A DNA stretch of 37,170 nucleotides from Myxococcales bacterium (GTDB taxonomy: Bacteria > Myxococcota > UBA727 > JABDBI01): positions 1 through 37,170 of the forward strand of contig JAHFEG010000018.1 in NCBI GenBank assembly GCA_023248595.1, in the 5' to 3' direction. Positions 24,452-32,602 of the stretch are shown piece after piece. The position numbers and the translations under genes were made by a program. Positions within the stretch are counted from its first letter, which is position 1, and each line of letters starts with the position of its first letter. Under the pieces are notes generated by a model, which was not told the DNA's origin, searched no databases, and saw only the letters and a program-made list of their open reading frames with translations.

Positions 24452-24997
24452 TTAACAGTCAAGATTCGAGAACGAAATGGTCCAATGCATATAATCTTCA
24501 TAAGCATTGGAGTCTGTATATCTGTTTTCTGGAATAATATATTTTCTATCAGCAATATAGAATTCGATTAAATAGGTGCCTTCAAAAAAAGTATCATTTA
24601 GTTTTTCTCCTAATGCATTTTCAATTGTTTGCCTGTCAACGGATAATGAAATAACCGCATTCTCACGGTTTTCTACTCGAATAGTGCCTGCGCCTGGTTG
24701 CAGAAGTTTCCCATACAAATCATTTGGTTTCTTGATGGACCATAAATAATAAAGAATGTCGTTTTGATTGGGATCTTTGATAGGAGGAATTGTGAAATCT
24801 TTCTTACAATTGTTTCCTAGCTTAATGGCTTTGAGAACCTCGCTTGGTGCGGGTTGAACATGTGTTTTGTCAATAAAAGGAGGCAAATTGGCTCCTTCAA
24901 AATCTGTCACGCGTGCCTCTTGGTATTCTAAACAAGACACGCAAGATATGAGCAAGAATAGTGCCAGGATGAAATGGGGATTTCCTTCATGATGCAT
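24452..24997 (-). CDS. Small lipoprotein, unrecognised
   Basis: A 181-residue lipoprotein; the signal peptide ends in LLISCVSCLEY, so lipidation is at one of the two cysteines. ATG 24997 is preferred over a GTG at 25006 because GAG lies 8 bases before it. Its start overlaps the end of the sigma-54 regulator gene by 11 bases, indicating translational coupling. The mature part is beta-rich (TIRVENRENAVISLSVDRQTI, TYLIEFYIADRKYI) and contains a Cys near the C-terminus. No family recognised. It could be the cargo or sensor of the regulatory cluster, since it is translated with the activator. Confidence 0.7.
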   Translation of the reverse strand: MHHEGNPHFILALFLLISCVSCLEYQEARVTDFEGANLPPFIDKTHVQPAPSEVLKAIKLGNNCKKDFTIPPIKDPNQNDILYYLWSIKKPNDLYGKLLQPGAGTIRVENRENAVISLSVDRQTIENALGEKLNDTFFEGTYLIEFYIADRKYIIPENRYTDSNAYEDYMHWTISFSNLDC

Positions 24998-26789
24998 ATT
25001 TTTCACTCTGCTTGCGTCTGTCTTCTAAGTGACGAAAAATGGTTCTGGGATCGATGCCAAGTTCTTTGGCGGTTTGCGTGCGATTTCCAGCGTTGCGCTC
25101 GAGTGCATCGGCAATGTATTGTTGCCGGAATTTTTCTAGAGCATCCGACAAAGGCATAATTGCTAAAATTTCGGTATTAGTGATATCAAGATCGCAAGGC
25201 TTGATGCGATTTCCTTCACTCATCACGATTGCTCGCCTGATCCGGTTTTCCAATTGACGAACATTGCCAGGCCAATTGTAATTCAAAATCGCATTTTGTG
25301 CCTGTTCACTTAAACCTAAAATGTCTTTGCCATAGATTTTAGAATATTTTTGTAAAAAATAATGAGCGATTACCAAAACATCGTTTCCACGTTGACGTAG
25401 AGGAGGCACATCAATCTGAACAACATTTAGGCGGTAATATAAATCTTCTCGAAAGGTTCCCTCTTTCACCATTGCCGACAAATCCCGGTTGGTTGCTGCC
25501 AAGATGCGAATATCAACTTCTTCGCTTTTACCATCACCCACACGTGTAATGCGATGATCCTGCAATGCCCTTAAAATCTTAACTTGCAGATGCAGCGGCA
25601 TTTCTCCAATTTCATCTAAGAAAAGTGTGCCGTGATGGGCAGATTGAAAACGGCCGATACGACTCGTGACAGCACCGGTAAAGGCCCCTCTAACGTGACC
25701 AAACAACTCACTTTCTAAAAGATTTTCAGGAATAGCCCCGCAATTAATTACAGTAAAAGGGCCAACGGCTCTTCCGGATCGACGATGAAGTTCTCTGGCA
25801 ATTAATTCTTTTCCGGTTCCTGTTTCTCCAAAAATAAGGACACTAACATCGGTGCTCGCAATTTTATCGATATCATTAAAAACTTGCTGCATGTGACTAC
25901 AAGAGCCGATAATTCCGCCAAATTTAGTAAATTCAAGACTCGCCTTTAAATGATTGGTCTGTTCAGTCAGCGCATTTATATGCAGCGCATGTTGCACTAA
26001 TAATGAGGCTTGGCTGGCGAAAATAGTTAAGAGTTCAAGGCTAGTATTGTCGAATGCATTAATGAAAGAATTGTTGCCGAGATAAATCGCTCCAAACAAA
26101 GTGCCTTGGTGCATAAGAGGAACGCACATGACTGAAGTTAATTTAAAGTTGATAACAGATGACGAAGCTTTAAATTCTGCATCATGAAGTGCATCACTTA
26201 CCACAATAGGCGTTTTACTTTGTAGCACTTTCGTGAGAATGGAATCACTTAGTTCATCTACGGTTTTTTCTAAGGATTGTCCCTGTACATTTCGGGCTAC
26301 TTTTACTTTGGCAATGCCGTTTTCGTATAGAACTAAAAACCCTTTTTCTGCATGAGTAACTGCAATTACTTCGTCCATTAAAGCATTTAAAAGCTTAGGA
26401 ATTCCTTCTTCTTCGGCAAGTTTTTTTGAGAATTGCAACAAACGTTTATAGGCAGTTACTTCGAGATGATGCTCATTCGTGTTTTGCTCCGAATTTTCTG
26501 CCGTGTTTGCATGAAAAACAATTTTGAACGGTCCTATTTCAATCTGATCTTTGTCTTTTAATAAATGCTTTGTAAAAGCATGGTTGTTAATCTTAATTGG
26601 AAATTTGGGTTCTGTGGCGATTAACGTAAATGAATGACTTTGATGGTTAATGTGCGCAGCAACAGAAGGGATATTTTGATCATTGATGTAGATGTCAGCA
26701 TGAATATCTGATCCGATAGTTGTTAAACTTTTAAATAAAAGTTTTTCTTGTATAAGGACATCATTTAGAGATGCGATGAGCATAGCCAT
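24987..26789 (-). CDS. Sigma-54-dependent activator with FHA and GAF domains
   Basis: A 600-residue enhancer-binding protein. Residues ~1-95 form an FHA-like domain (TTIGSDIHADIYINDQNIPSVAAHI), which binds phosphothreonine in known cases; the usual GR is GS here. A GAF domain is at ~125-275 (HAEKGFLVLYE, VMCVPLMHQGTLFGAIYLGN). The AAA+ domain at ~300-530 has FGETGTGKELIA, the sigma-54 contact GAFTGA and LFLDEIGEM. A Fis-type HTH ends the chain (NRTQTAKELGIDPRTIFRHL). It activates sigma-54 promoters. It lies in a cluster with a Ser/Thr kinase that could phosphorylate a partner recognised by the FHA domain, as in myxobacterial systems. The ribosome binding site is AAGG, 7 bases upstream. Confidence 0.92.
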   Translation of the reverse strand: MAMLIASLNDVLIQEKLLFKSLTTIGSDIHADIYINDQNIPSVAAHINHQSHSFTLIATEPKFPIKINNHAFTKHLLKDKDQIEIGPFKIVFHANTAENSEQNTNEHHLEVTAYKRLLQFSKKLAEEEGIPKLLNALMDEVIAVTHAEKGFLVLYENGIAKVKVARNVQGQSLEKTVDELSDSILTKVLQSKTPIVVSDALHDAEFKASSSVINFKLTSVMCVPLMHQGTLFGAIYLGNNSFINAFDNTSLELLTIFASQASLLVQHALHINALTEQTNHLKASLEFTKFGGIIGSCSHMQQVFNDIDKIASTDVSVLIFGETGTGKELIARELHRRSGRAVGPFTVINCGAIPENLLESELFGHVRGAFTGAVTSRIGRFQSAHHGTLFLDEIGEMPLHLQVKILRALQDHRITRVGDGKSEEVDIRILAATNRDLSAMVKEGTFREDLYYRLNVVQIDVPPLRQRGNDVLVIAHYFLQKYSKIYGKDILGLSEQAQNAILNYNWPGNVRQLENRIRRAIVMSEGNRIKPCDLDITNTEILAIMPLSDALEKFRQQYIADALERNAGNRTQTAKELGIDPRTIFRHLEDRRKQSEKYAS

Positions 26790-26810
26790 GGTGTAGCCTT
26801 TTTTATCAGT

Positions 26811-27632
26811 CTAGAAGTTGTTTTTTGCTTTTTTAAATTCCTGTAAAAACGCTTCGGTTGTTATATCGACAGCGCTGTTGACGGGGAGTTCTTTTGATTC
26901 GGGTTCCATATTTAAAATGGCATCGGTCACGCTATAAATATAAACAGCTAAAAATACGCCTAACGCGGCAAATTGTAAGGTTTGAGCTAAATTGTATTGT
27001 TCGAGAGTGGAATTAGTACCTGGCGTGTTATTAAAAGAACGCTTCCACCAATAGAAGCCAATGTTTCCGGATAACATGCTAATTTGAGTTGCTGCAAGGA
27101 TAATTCCTTTGGTTGTTTCTCCGTTTTGGAATTGTCCAAGTCCAAATGGCGCAAAAGCGGGTATGATAGAATTTTTTTTATAAATAGTTCTACTTTCATT
27201 GATTTGCGGTTTGTCGATGGCTTTTTCTTTTGCAAGCTCAAGTTCTTGGGATTTTGCTTTTATGTTGTTTTTGAGCTGATTGAATAGATCCAATAATGGC
27301 GGCGGTGTTATAAAAGGATCTAATTCAAAATTTGGCTGAATAAAAAGTAACTCATTAAACTCTGTTTCGGCGTTTTTTTTATTACCTAGCTGAAAATAAC
27401 AAACACCTAGCATATGATAGCGCTGAACAAATTGAGATTCATCTTCAAGTTCTTCAGTCAATTTTTTTTCATTTAGAATCTGAATAACGTGAGTACAATT
27501 TCGTTTTTCAAACCAAAAACTTGCTTGTTTGAGAGATGTCTTTTTGGTGTTGTCTGATGCTGTTTGACTAAAGGCAGAAAAGCCTAAAAGACATGCAAAG
27601 ATTAAGACAACGGAATGGTATTTTTTTGTCAT
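26811..27632 (-). CDS. Exported TPR-like protein with C-terminal membrane segments
   Basis: A 273-residue protein. ATG 27632 (MTKKYHSVVLIFACLLGFSAFSQ) is chosen because a signal peptide begins there. The longer open frame upstream is only translated hairpin repeat DNA; indeed the ATG and GGAAT before it come from the end of copy 6a. Residues ~35-110 look like one or two TPR-like helical hairpins (FVQRYHMLGVCYFQLGNKKNAETEFNELLFIQPNFELDPF), ending with a PPLLDLF motif. The C-terminal part has membrane helices (NSIIPAFAPFGLGQFQNGETTKGIILAAT, LAQTLQFAALGVFLAVYIYS). It lies between the kinase and the sigma-54 activator, 21 bases from the latter. Function unknown; perhaps the envelope partner of the kinase. 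Confidence 0.7.
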   Translation of the reverse strand: MTKKYHSVVLIFACLLGFSAFSQTASDNTKKTSLKQASFWFEKRNCTHVIQILNEKKLTEELEDESQFVQRYHMLGVCYFQLGNKKNAETEFNELLFIQPNFELDPFITPPPLLDLFNQLKNNIKAKSQELELAKEKAIDKPQINESRTIYKKNSIIPAFAPFGLGQFQNGETTKGIILAATQISMLSGNIGFYWWKRSFNNTPGTNSTLEQYNLAQTLQFAALGVFLAVYIYSVTDAILNMEPESKELPVNSAVDITTEAFLQEFKKAKNNF

Positions 27633-27654
27633 TCCGGGCTGGTTCCGGAATCCA
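27628..27654 (-). repeat. Dispersed hairpin repeat, copy 6a
   Basis: GTCATTCCGG, a short loop and CCGGAATCCA: stem ATTCCGG / CCGGAAT. It overlaps the start codon of the TPR-like gene (27630-27632), so the repeat supplies the ATG. Confidence 0.8.
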
Positions 27655-27660
27655 TGAAAT

Positions 27661-27689
27661 CCTGGATCCCGCACCAGGTGCGAGATGAC
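27661..27689 (+). repeat. Dispersed hairpin repeat, copy 6b
   Basis: CCTGGATCCCGCACCAGG, then TGCGAGATGAC. The stem pairs CGCA with TGCG and ATC with GAT across one mismatch; loop CCAGG. It is another stem variant, in the kinase-TPR intergenic gap. Confidence 0.7.
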
Positions 27690-27696
27690 GATGTTG

Positions 27697-27723
27697 CTGG
27701 ATGCCAGCCTGCGCTGGCATGAC
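27697..27723 (+). repeat. Dispersed hairpin repeat, copy 6c
   Basis: The same version as copy 5: ATGCCAG / CTGGCAT with loop CCTGCG, ending in ATGAC. Together copies 6a-6c fill ~100 bases between the kinase gene and the TPR-like gene. Confidence 0.85.
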
Positions 27724-27803
27724 GAGGGTGAAATTTTTTGCAAATGAAATGCCATTGGCAGAGATATTCAAAATAATTTGTTAGCGTTATATCAAAACAC
27801 TAC

Positions 27804-29615
27804 TTAGTTGCTGTTTGGTTTTAAAACGTTCTTTTTATCCACTGGCTCTAGTTTGATACGGAGCGATTTGATTTGACCGGCGATAAAACGGGTGTTGAAG
27901 ACAAGCGTTTCATAGCCCGGCTTGCTAATGATGATACCTGAATTAAACGCATAGGTTTTATCTGGCAAAGCGATGAGGATAGGACGAGCGGACGATGCGC
28001 TGGTCGTTCCCTTGTAAACACCGTTGACAGCGACATCGGCGTCGACTTCGCTGATAATGGTCAAAGCAGCAGGCTTTGTTTTTACCAATGAGACAAAGAG
28101 ATGCTGCTGCTTATTTTTTGTATTAACCTGAATGCTTCTTTCTTCTGTTGCGGCAAATTGGTGTTTAAAGAGAAAGGTATAAGTTCCAGGTTTCAAGCTT
28201 AGTTTTGATTTTGAGGTGTTTTCTGCAATTAATTTTCCATCCACATAAAAATCTGCATAGGGATCAATGATTACAATAATTGTTTTAATTTCATCTTGTG
28301 TATTTGTTTGATTAAGTTCAGATATTGGTTGCGTCACGGCGGGTTTCGGCGTGAAAATTTTTGGGGCAATGGTTGGTAATTCTGGAAAATCGATTTGATC
28401 TTTTGGGGGGGCTTGGAAAGAGTAATGGTTCTCAAACCACTGTGTTAGCAAAACGATTAAAGATAAAAAAACAGTGACGAATATCGTGGCAAGTCCAATT
28501 GCCCCAAGACGAGACATTTTTTTTTGCTCATAACCAGCAAGTAATTCCAAAACTTGTGGGTCTTCTGGATCTTCGGCAATCACACGATCGAGTAAAGACA
28601 TAACTTTGGCTGTCTCGCCGTTGTTCTTTCGTTTGATGATTTCGCTCAAACAAGCTTTTTTAACTTGGCTGGCAAAAATCGGGATTTGTGTTTTGGGGTT
28701 TGCCAATAAAGATTTTAGTTCGTGCGGATCAGGCTTGATGCCAATTTCTGTGAGAGCATTGGCAATAGCCGTTGCCATTTCTTGGGCGCTTGCAAAGCGT
28801 TGCTCGGGAATGCAGGACATGCCCCGTAAAATAACTTGATTTAAACCGTTGGATATTTTTGAAGATATTTGTTGGGGTGGCTGGAAGCGGCCATCGACAA
28901 TTGCTTTGAGCAATGCATGTGGTGATTCACTTGAAAACGGCATTTTTCCCGTGAGTAACCAATAAAGAACCGTACTTAAGGAAAAAATGTCGGCGCGGTG
29001 ATCGGCGGGTTTGCCCTCGATGGATTCAGGTGCCATGTGTGCAGGAGATCCAAGAAGAGTTCCTGTGATGGTTAATGAATTCAAATTTTTAACTTGGGCA
29101 ATGCCAAAATCCATGAGTTTTAAAATGCCGTCTTTTCTTACCATGATATTTTCAGGCTTAATATCGCGATGAATCACGCCCAATGAATGAGCATGCTGCA
29201 AAGCCAGAGAGATTTCCCAAACGATGAGTGCCCCTAATTCCGGAGTTTTATAAAGAGAATAGTTGCTGGCGAACTCTTTTAGCGTAATGCCATCGACGAG
29301 TTCAGTCACAATAAAAAGTTCTTCTGTATTTTCGCTGTTTTCGTCTTCTCCTGAATAGTCGAAAACCTGAAGAATATTGGGATGTTGCAATTGAGCAGCA
29401 ATTTTTGCTTCGCGTGAAAGTCTCGCTCTGCAATCTGCATTTTTGGCTAAAAAAGTATGTAGAACTTTTAAGGCAACATTGCGTCCCAGGCGTTCATCTC
29501 TTGCTTTATAAACAACACTCATGCCTCCTTGACCAATTTCAGCCAGAATGCGGTACTTTAACATTTTATGACCGATTTTTGGGTTCCCCCTAAAATCCAC
29601 CAACTTGTCTTCCAT
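27804..29615 (-). CDS. Transmembrane Ser/Thr protein kinase with PEGA domains
   Basis: A 603-residue Hanks-type kinase. The cytoplasmic kinase domain (~20-285) has IGQGGMSVVYKA, Lys50 in VALKVL, HRDIKPENIM with Asp151, and DFGIA, so it should be active. A linker with a tetratricopeptide-like stretch follows, then one membrane segment (~370-395, GLATIFVTVFLSLIVLLTQW). Outside are two PEGA domains (IIVIIDPYADFYVDGKLI and TIISEVDADVAVNGVYKG) that may sense or bind envelope material. It is the first gene of the minus-strand cluster that includes the FHA-GAF sigma-54 activator and lipoproteins, so its phosphorylation target is plausibly an FHA-bound protein in this pathway. It is divergent from the acyl-CoA synthetase. 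Confidence 0.92.
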   Translation of the reverse strand: MEDKLVDFRGNPKIGHKMLKYRILAEIGQGGMSVVYKARDERLGRNVALKVLHTFLAKNADCRARLSREAKIAAQLQHPNILQVFDYSGEDENSENTEELFIVTELVDGITLKEFASNYSLYKTPELGALIVWEISLALQHAHSLGVIHRDIKPENIMVRKDGILKLMDFGIAQVKNLNSLTITGTLLGSPAHMAPESIEGKPADHRADIFSLSTVLYWLLTGKMPFSSESPHALLKAIVDGRFQPPQQISSKISNGLNQVILRGMSCIPEQRFASAQEMATAIANALTEIGIKPDPHELKSLLANPKTQIPIFASQVKKACLSEIIKRKNNGETAKVMSLLDRVIAEDPEDPQVLELLAGYEQKKMSRLGAIGLATIFVTVFLSLIVLLTQWFENHYSFQAPPKDQIDFPELPTIAPKIFTPKPAVTQPISELNQTNTQDEIKTIIVIIDPYADFYVDGKLIAENTSKSKLSLKPGTYTFLFKHQFAATEERSIQVNTKNKQQHLFVSLVKTKPAALTIISEVDADVAVNGVYKGTTSASSARPILIALPDKTYAFNSGIIISKPGYETLVFNTRFIAGQIKSLRIKLEPVDKKNVLKPNSN

Positions 29616-29682
29616 TGTTGGACTCGCTATGCGAAAATCTACTTTTTAAAAGAGATGTAACTGTTCGTACGAGGATTTGTCT

Positions 29683-31464
29683 ATGATTCGTTCCGTTTAC
29701 CATTTGCTTCAAGAAACTGCAAATGTCCATAAAGATCAAGTCGCGGCTCAATTTTACCAAAAAAATGGTTGGGCAAAAATGACTTGGGGCGAGTTGGAAA
29801 AACAAGTTCATGCAGTTGCCTCCGGTTTGGTTGCGCTCGGTGTTAAACCACAAGATCGTGTTGCTGTTTTAGCGAAAACGAAAATAGAATGGGTTATTGT
29901 TGATCTGGCAATTCTGGCGGCAGGTGGCATTACTGTTCCTATCTATCACTCGAGTGCCTTGGATGACATTGTTTTTATTTTGAATGATTCTGGATCAAAA
30001 TATCTTTTTGTAGATGATGAAGATGCTTTGCTGAAATGCCGAGAAGCCAGGTTGCAGACTCCTTTGCTTGAGAAGATTATCTGCATCAATCCCGTTACTT
30101 TGCGTCAAGAAGGCAATGAAATCGCTTGGCGAGAAATCTTTGATGAATCCATGAAACATTATCAGACATTAATGGAACGTGTTGAAAGCATGAACGCCGA
30201 GGACTTAGCAACTCTAGTTTACACTTCGGGGACCACAGGAGAGCCAAAAGGGGCGATGCTAACGCACGATAATCTTTTGTATGAAGCAAGGGCAATCGAA
30301 AAATTCGGTATTGTCACTTCTGCAGATACCCAACTTTTATTTTTACCTTTGGCCCATGTTTTTGCCAAAGTTTTACAGATCGCTTGGCTAAAAACTGCGC
30401 ATACGATGGTTTTTGCCCAGAGCATAGAAAAAATAATCGACAACATGAAAGAAGTCCGACCCACCATCATGGGTTCGGTCCCGCGCATTTATGAAAAAGT
30501 GTATGCCAAAGTCGTTGCCGATATTGAGTCTACTTCGGGGGTTAAGGGTTTGATTGGTCGTTGGGCGCTTAAGCAAGGGGAAACAGCAGCCCGAAAACAA
30601 AAATTGAACCGGGTTCCAGGTGGATTTAAATGGACGCTTGCACAAAATTTAGTTTTTGCAAAAATTGGGGAGAAGCTTCATGCTCTTTTCGGAGGCAGGT
30701 TGCGCTTTTTTATCTCCGGTGGTGCGCCTTTGTCTCCTGATATTGCTTATTTTTTCAAACATGCCGGCGTGACCATTTTAGAGGGATACGGTTTAACTGA
30801 AACCTCCGCCGCTACCTGCGTCAATTTACCCTCTCATAATCGTATTGGTACTGTCGGAAAACCTGTGCCTGGAACAGAACTGCAAATAGCCCCAGATGGT
30901 GAAGTCTTGATCCGTGGTCGAGGTGTTTTTAAAGGGTACTGGAATCGACCAGATGATACAAAAGCTTGCTTGACACCAGATGGCTGGTTTCGCACAGGAG
31001 ATATTGGCGTTTTGGACCAAGCTGGATTTTTGCGCATCACTGATCGTAAAAAAGAAATCATTGTTAACTCCGGTGGCAAAAAAATTGCGCCGCAAAAAGT
31101 TGAAAATTTAATTAAAAGTAAAGTGCCTTTGATTGGCCACGTGGTAGTTTATGGTGAAGGTCGCCCCTATTTAGTGGCTTTGATTGTCTTGGATGAGAAC
31201 AATCTCAAGGATTGGGCAAAAAAACGCCGCATTAAAAAAGATTACGTGCAATTGGTGGCTCATCCGATGTTGAAGCGTACAATCGAGAAAGAAATTAAAG
31301 ATGTAAACGCTTCACTGGCGTCGTTTGAGCAGATCAAAAAATTTACGATTTTAGATCATGATTTTGTTATTGGCCAACAGCTAACACCCACTTTAAAAGT
31401 CAAACGCAACGTTTGCTATGAGCAATACAAAGATATTTTAGAAGCGCTTTACAGCAAAAAGTGA
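29683..31464 (+). CDS. Long-chain acyl-CoA synthetase (AMP-binding)
   Basis: A 593-residue ANL-family ligase that activates a fatty acid with ATP and CoA via an acyl-AMP. Visible motifs: the P-loop YTSGTTGEPKGAML (~179), GYGLTETSAA, the hinge GDIGVLDQAGFLRITDRKKEIIVNSGGKKIAP with the hinge Asp/Arg, and the C-terminal domain with a catalytic Lys expected near TLKVKRN. ATG 29683 is chosen because GAGG lies 8 bases upstream. It is FadD-like in length but nearer the eukaryotic-type long-chain ligases (FACL, FAA) by the GGAPLSPDIAYFF segment. No other fatty-acid gene lies nearby. Confidence 0.9.
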   Translation: MIRSVYHLLQETANVHKDQVAAQFYQKNGWAKMTWGELEKQVHAVASGLVALGVKPQDRVAVLAKTKIEWVIVDLAILAAGGITVPIYHSSALDDIVFILNDSGSKYLFVDDEDALLKCREARLQTPLLEKIICINPVTLRQEGNEIAWREIFDESMKHYQTLMERVESMNAEDLATLVYTSGTTGEPKGAMLTHDNLLYEARAIEKFGIVTSADTQLLFLPLAHVFAKVLQIAWLKTAHTMVFAQSIEKIIDNMKEVRPTIMGSVPRIYEKVYAKVVADIESTSGVKGLIGRWALKQGETAARKQKLNRVPGGFKWTLAQNLVFAKIGEKLHALFGGRLRFFISGGAPLSPDIAYFFKHAGVTILEGYGLTETSAATCVNLPSHNRIGTVGKPVPGTELQIAPDGEVLIRGRGVFKGYWNRPDDTKACLTPDGWFRTGDIGVLDQAGFLRITDRKKEIIVNSGGKKIAPQKVENLIKSKVPLIGHVVVYGEGRPYLVALIVLDENNLKDWAKKRRIKKDYVQLVAHPMLKRTIEKEIKDVNASLASFEQIKKFTILDHDFVIGQQLTPTLKVKRNVCYEQYKDILEALYSKK

Positions 31465-31526
31465 GGCCTTTACAGGTTTGATGGAACTGGTAGGTTTTCA
31501 CAAATTTTCTTTAAAATAGGTAAGTC

Positions 31527-31784
31527 ATGAAAACCCACAAAATACTTGGTTTTTTCCTAATAATTTCGCTTTGCTTTAGTTCGGCTTATATGTGTGACGA
31601 TGGCCAGGCAATTGACCCCCAAGGCCAAGACAAGCAGAAACATGAGCAGAAACATGAGAAGAAACATGAGCAGAAAGATGGCGAAGCAGAAGAGAGTCAT
31701 CAACACCCTGAAGGATGTAATGGGCATGACCACGACCATGGTCACGGCCACGACCACGACCACAAACATGGCCACTCTCACTAA
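31527..31784 (+). CDS. Exported histidine-rich peptide
   Basis: An 85-residue protein with a signal peptide (MKTHKILGFFLIISLCFSSA). The mature ~64 residues contain a Lys/Gln/His/Glu repeat (KHEQKHEKKHEQK) and end in a His/Asp cluster (GHDHDHGHGHDHDHKHGHSH), a likely metal (Zn, Ni or Cu) binding tail. No metal-transporter gene is adjacent. AGG precedes the ATG. It lies between the acyl-CoA synthetase and tRNA-Ala. Confidence 0.7.
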   Translation: MKTHKILGFFLIISLCFSSAYMCDDGQAIDPQGQDKQKHEQKHEKKHEQKDGEAEESHQHPEGCNGHDHDHGHGHDHDHKHGHSH

Positions 31785-31812
31785 ACAGGTTATGCGTGCC
31801 CCTGAGATCTGC

Positions 31813-31842
31813 TTGACAAAAGCAAGCATGTCGGCATAAGAC
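31813..31842 (+). promoter_or_regulatory. Promoter of tRNA-Ala
   Basis: A perfect -35 TTGACA (31813-31818) with a weak -10 (ATAAGA or TAAGAC) 17-18 bases on. Transcription would start a few bases before the tRNA. Confidence 0.55.
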
Positions 31843-31851
31843 AGGTGACGT

Positions 31852-31927
<76 letters not shown>

Positions 31928-31960
31928 TTGCAAGTCCTTTTTAAAAAACGAGTGGTACCC

Positions 31961-32602
31961 ATGCTATTTAGTATTTTTTGCGATTCGAAAACAAAAGAGT
32001 GCTCCATATCCTCCTTTGTGGCCCGATATCGTATCATGTGGCTGTTGTTGATTGCCGTTGTTTGTATCGCTGCTGATCAAGGTTCAAAAATATGGGCGCA
32101 GCAAACTTTAGCCGAAAAATGGGAAGCTACAGAGTTTAAAGAAATGGATGGTCGCATGGAGCCTGTTCAAGTGACCCGCTACATGCCGATTCAGGAAATC
32201 TCAGTCATCCCGAATGTGTTTAAGTTGGTTTATCGCGAAAACCCCGCTGCTGCTTTTAGCATAACCAGTTCTTTGCCTGACTGGTTTCGCCGACCATTTT
32301 TGCTGATTGTGAGCACGCTCGCGACGCTATTTTTTATGATTTGGTACTATCGGCTTAAAGAAGAAGATGCTCTTTTAATGACTTCTTTTTGTTTGATTAT
32401 TGCTGGAGCCATTGGCAACTTGATTGATCGTGCCTCGATGGGATATGTGATCGATTTTCTCGAATTGTATGCAGGTGTTCTGGGTTATCCCAATTTGCAT
32501 TGGCCTACATTTAATATCGCGGACTCTTGCATAGTTGTGGGAGCGATTGGCATTGTGATTCGAACACTGCGCCCTAAAAAACAGCCTGTCGTTCAAGCTT
32601 AA
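31961..32602 (+). CDS. lspA: Lipoprotein signal peptidase (signal peptidase II)
   Basis: A 213-residue membrane aspartic protease that removes signal peptides of prolipoproteins at the inner membrane. The catalytic aspartates lie in IGNLIDRASMGYVIDFL and NIADSCIVVGA. DQGSKIWAQQTL is the family's first motif, and YRENPAAAFSI is the conserved periplasmic segment (usual NxGAAFs). Four membrane helices are present. ATG 31961 has GAGTGG upstream; ATG 32036 is an alternative that drops a ~25-residue cytoplasmic tail. Residues ~50-70 form a longer than usual loop. It lies just after tRNA-Ala. Clients in the window include the lipoproteins at 22733 and 24452. It overlaps the convergent methyltransferase by 4 bases. 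Confidence 0.92.
   Translation: MLFSIFCDSKTKECSISSFVARYRIMWLLLIAVVCIAADQGSKIWAQQTLAEKWEATEFKEMDGRMEPVQVTRYMPIQEISVIPNVFKLVYRENPAAAFSITSSLPDWFRRPFLLIVSTLATLFFMIWYYRLKEEDALLMTSFCLIIAGAIGNLIDRASMGYVIDFLELYAGVLGYPNLHWPTFNIADSCIVVGAIGIVIRTLRPKKQPVVQA

Noticed and set aside
27633..27755. A 41-codon N-terminal extension of the TPR-like gene.
   Set aside because: It is only translated hairpin repeat DNA, and a signal peptide begins at 27632.
31557..31829. A minus-strand 90-residue frame with many Met/Val residues opposite the His-rich gene.
   Set aside because: It is the antisense of His/Asp codons, which gives Met/Val-rich sequence; no ribosome binding site.
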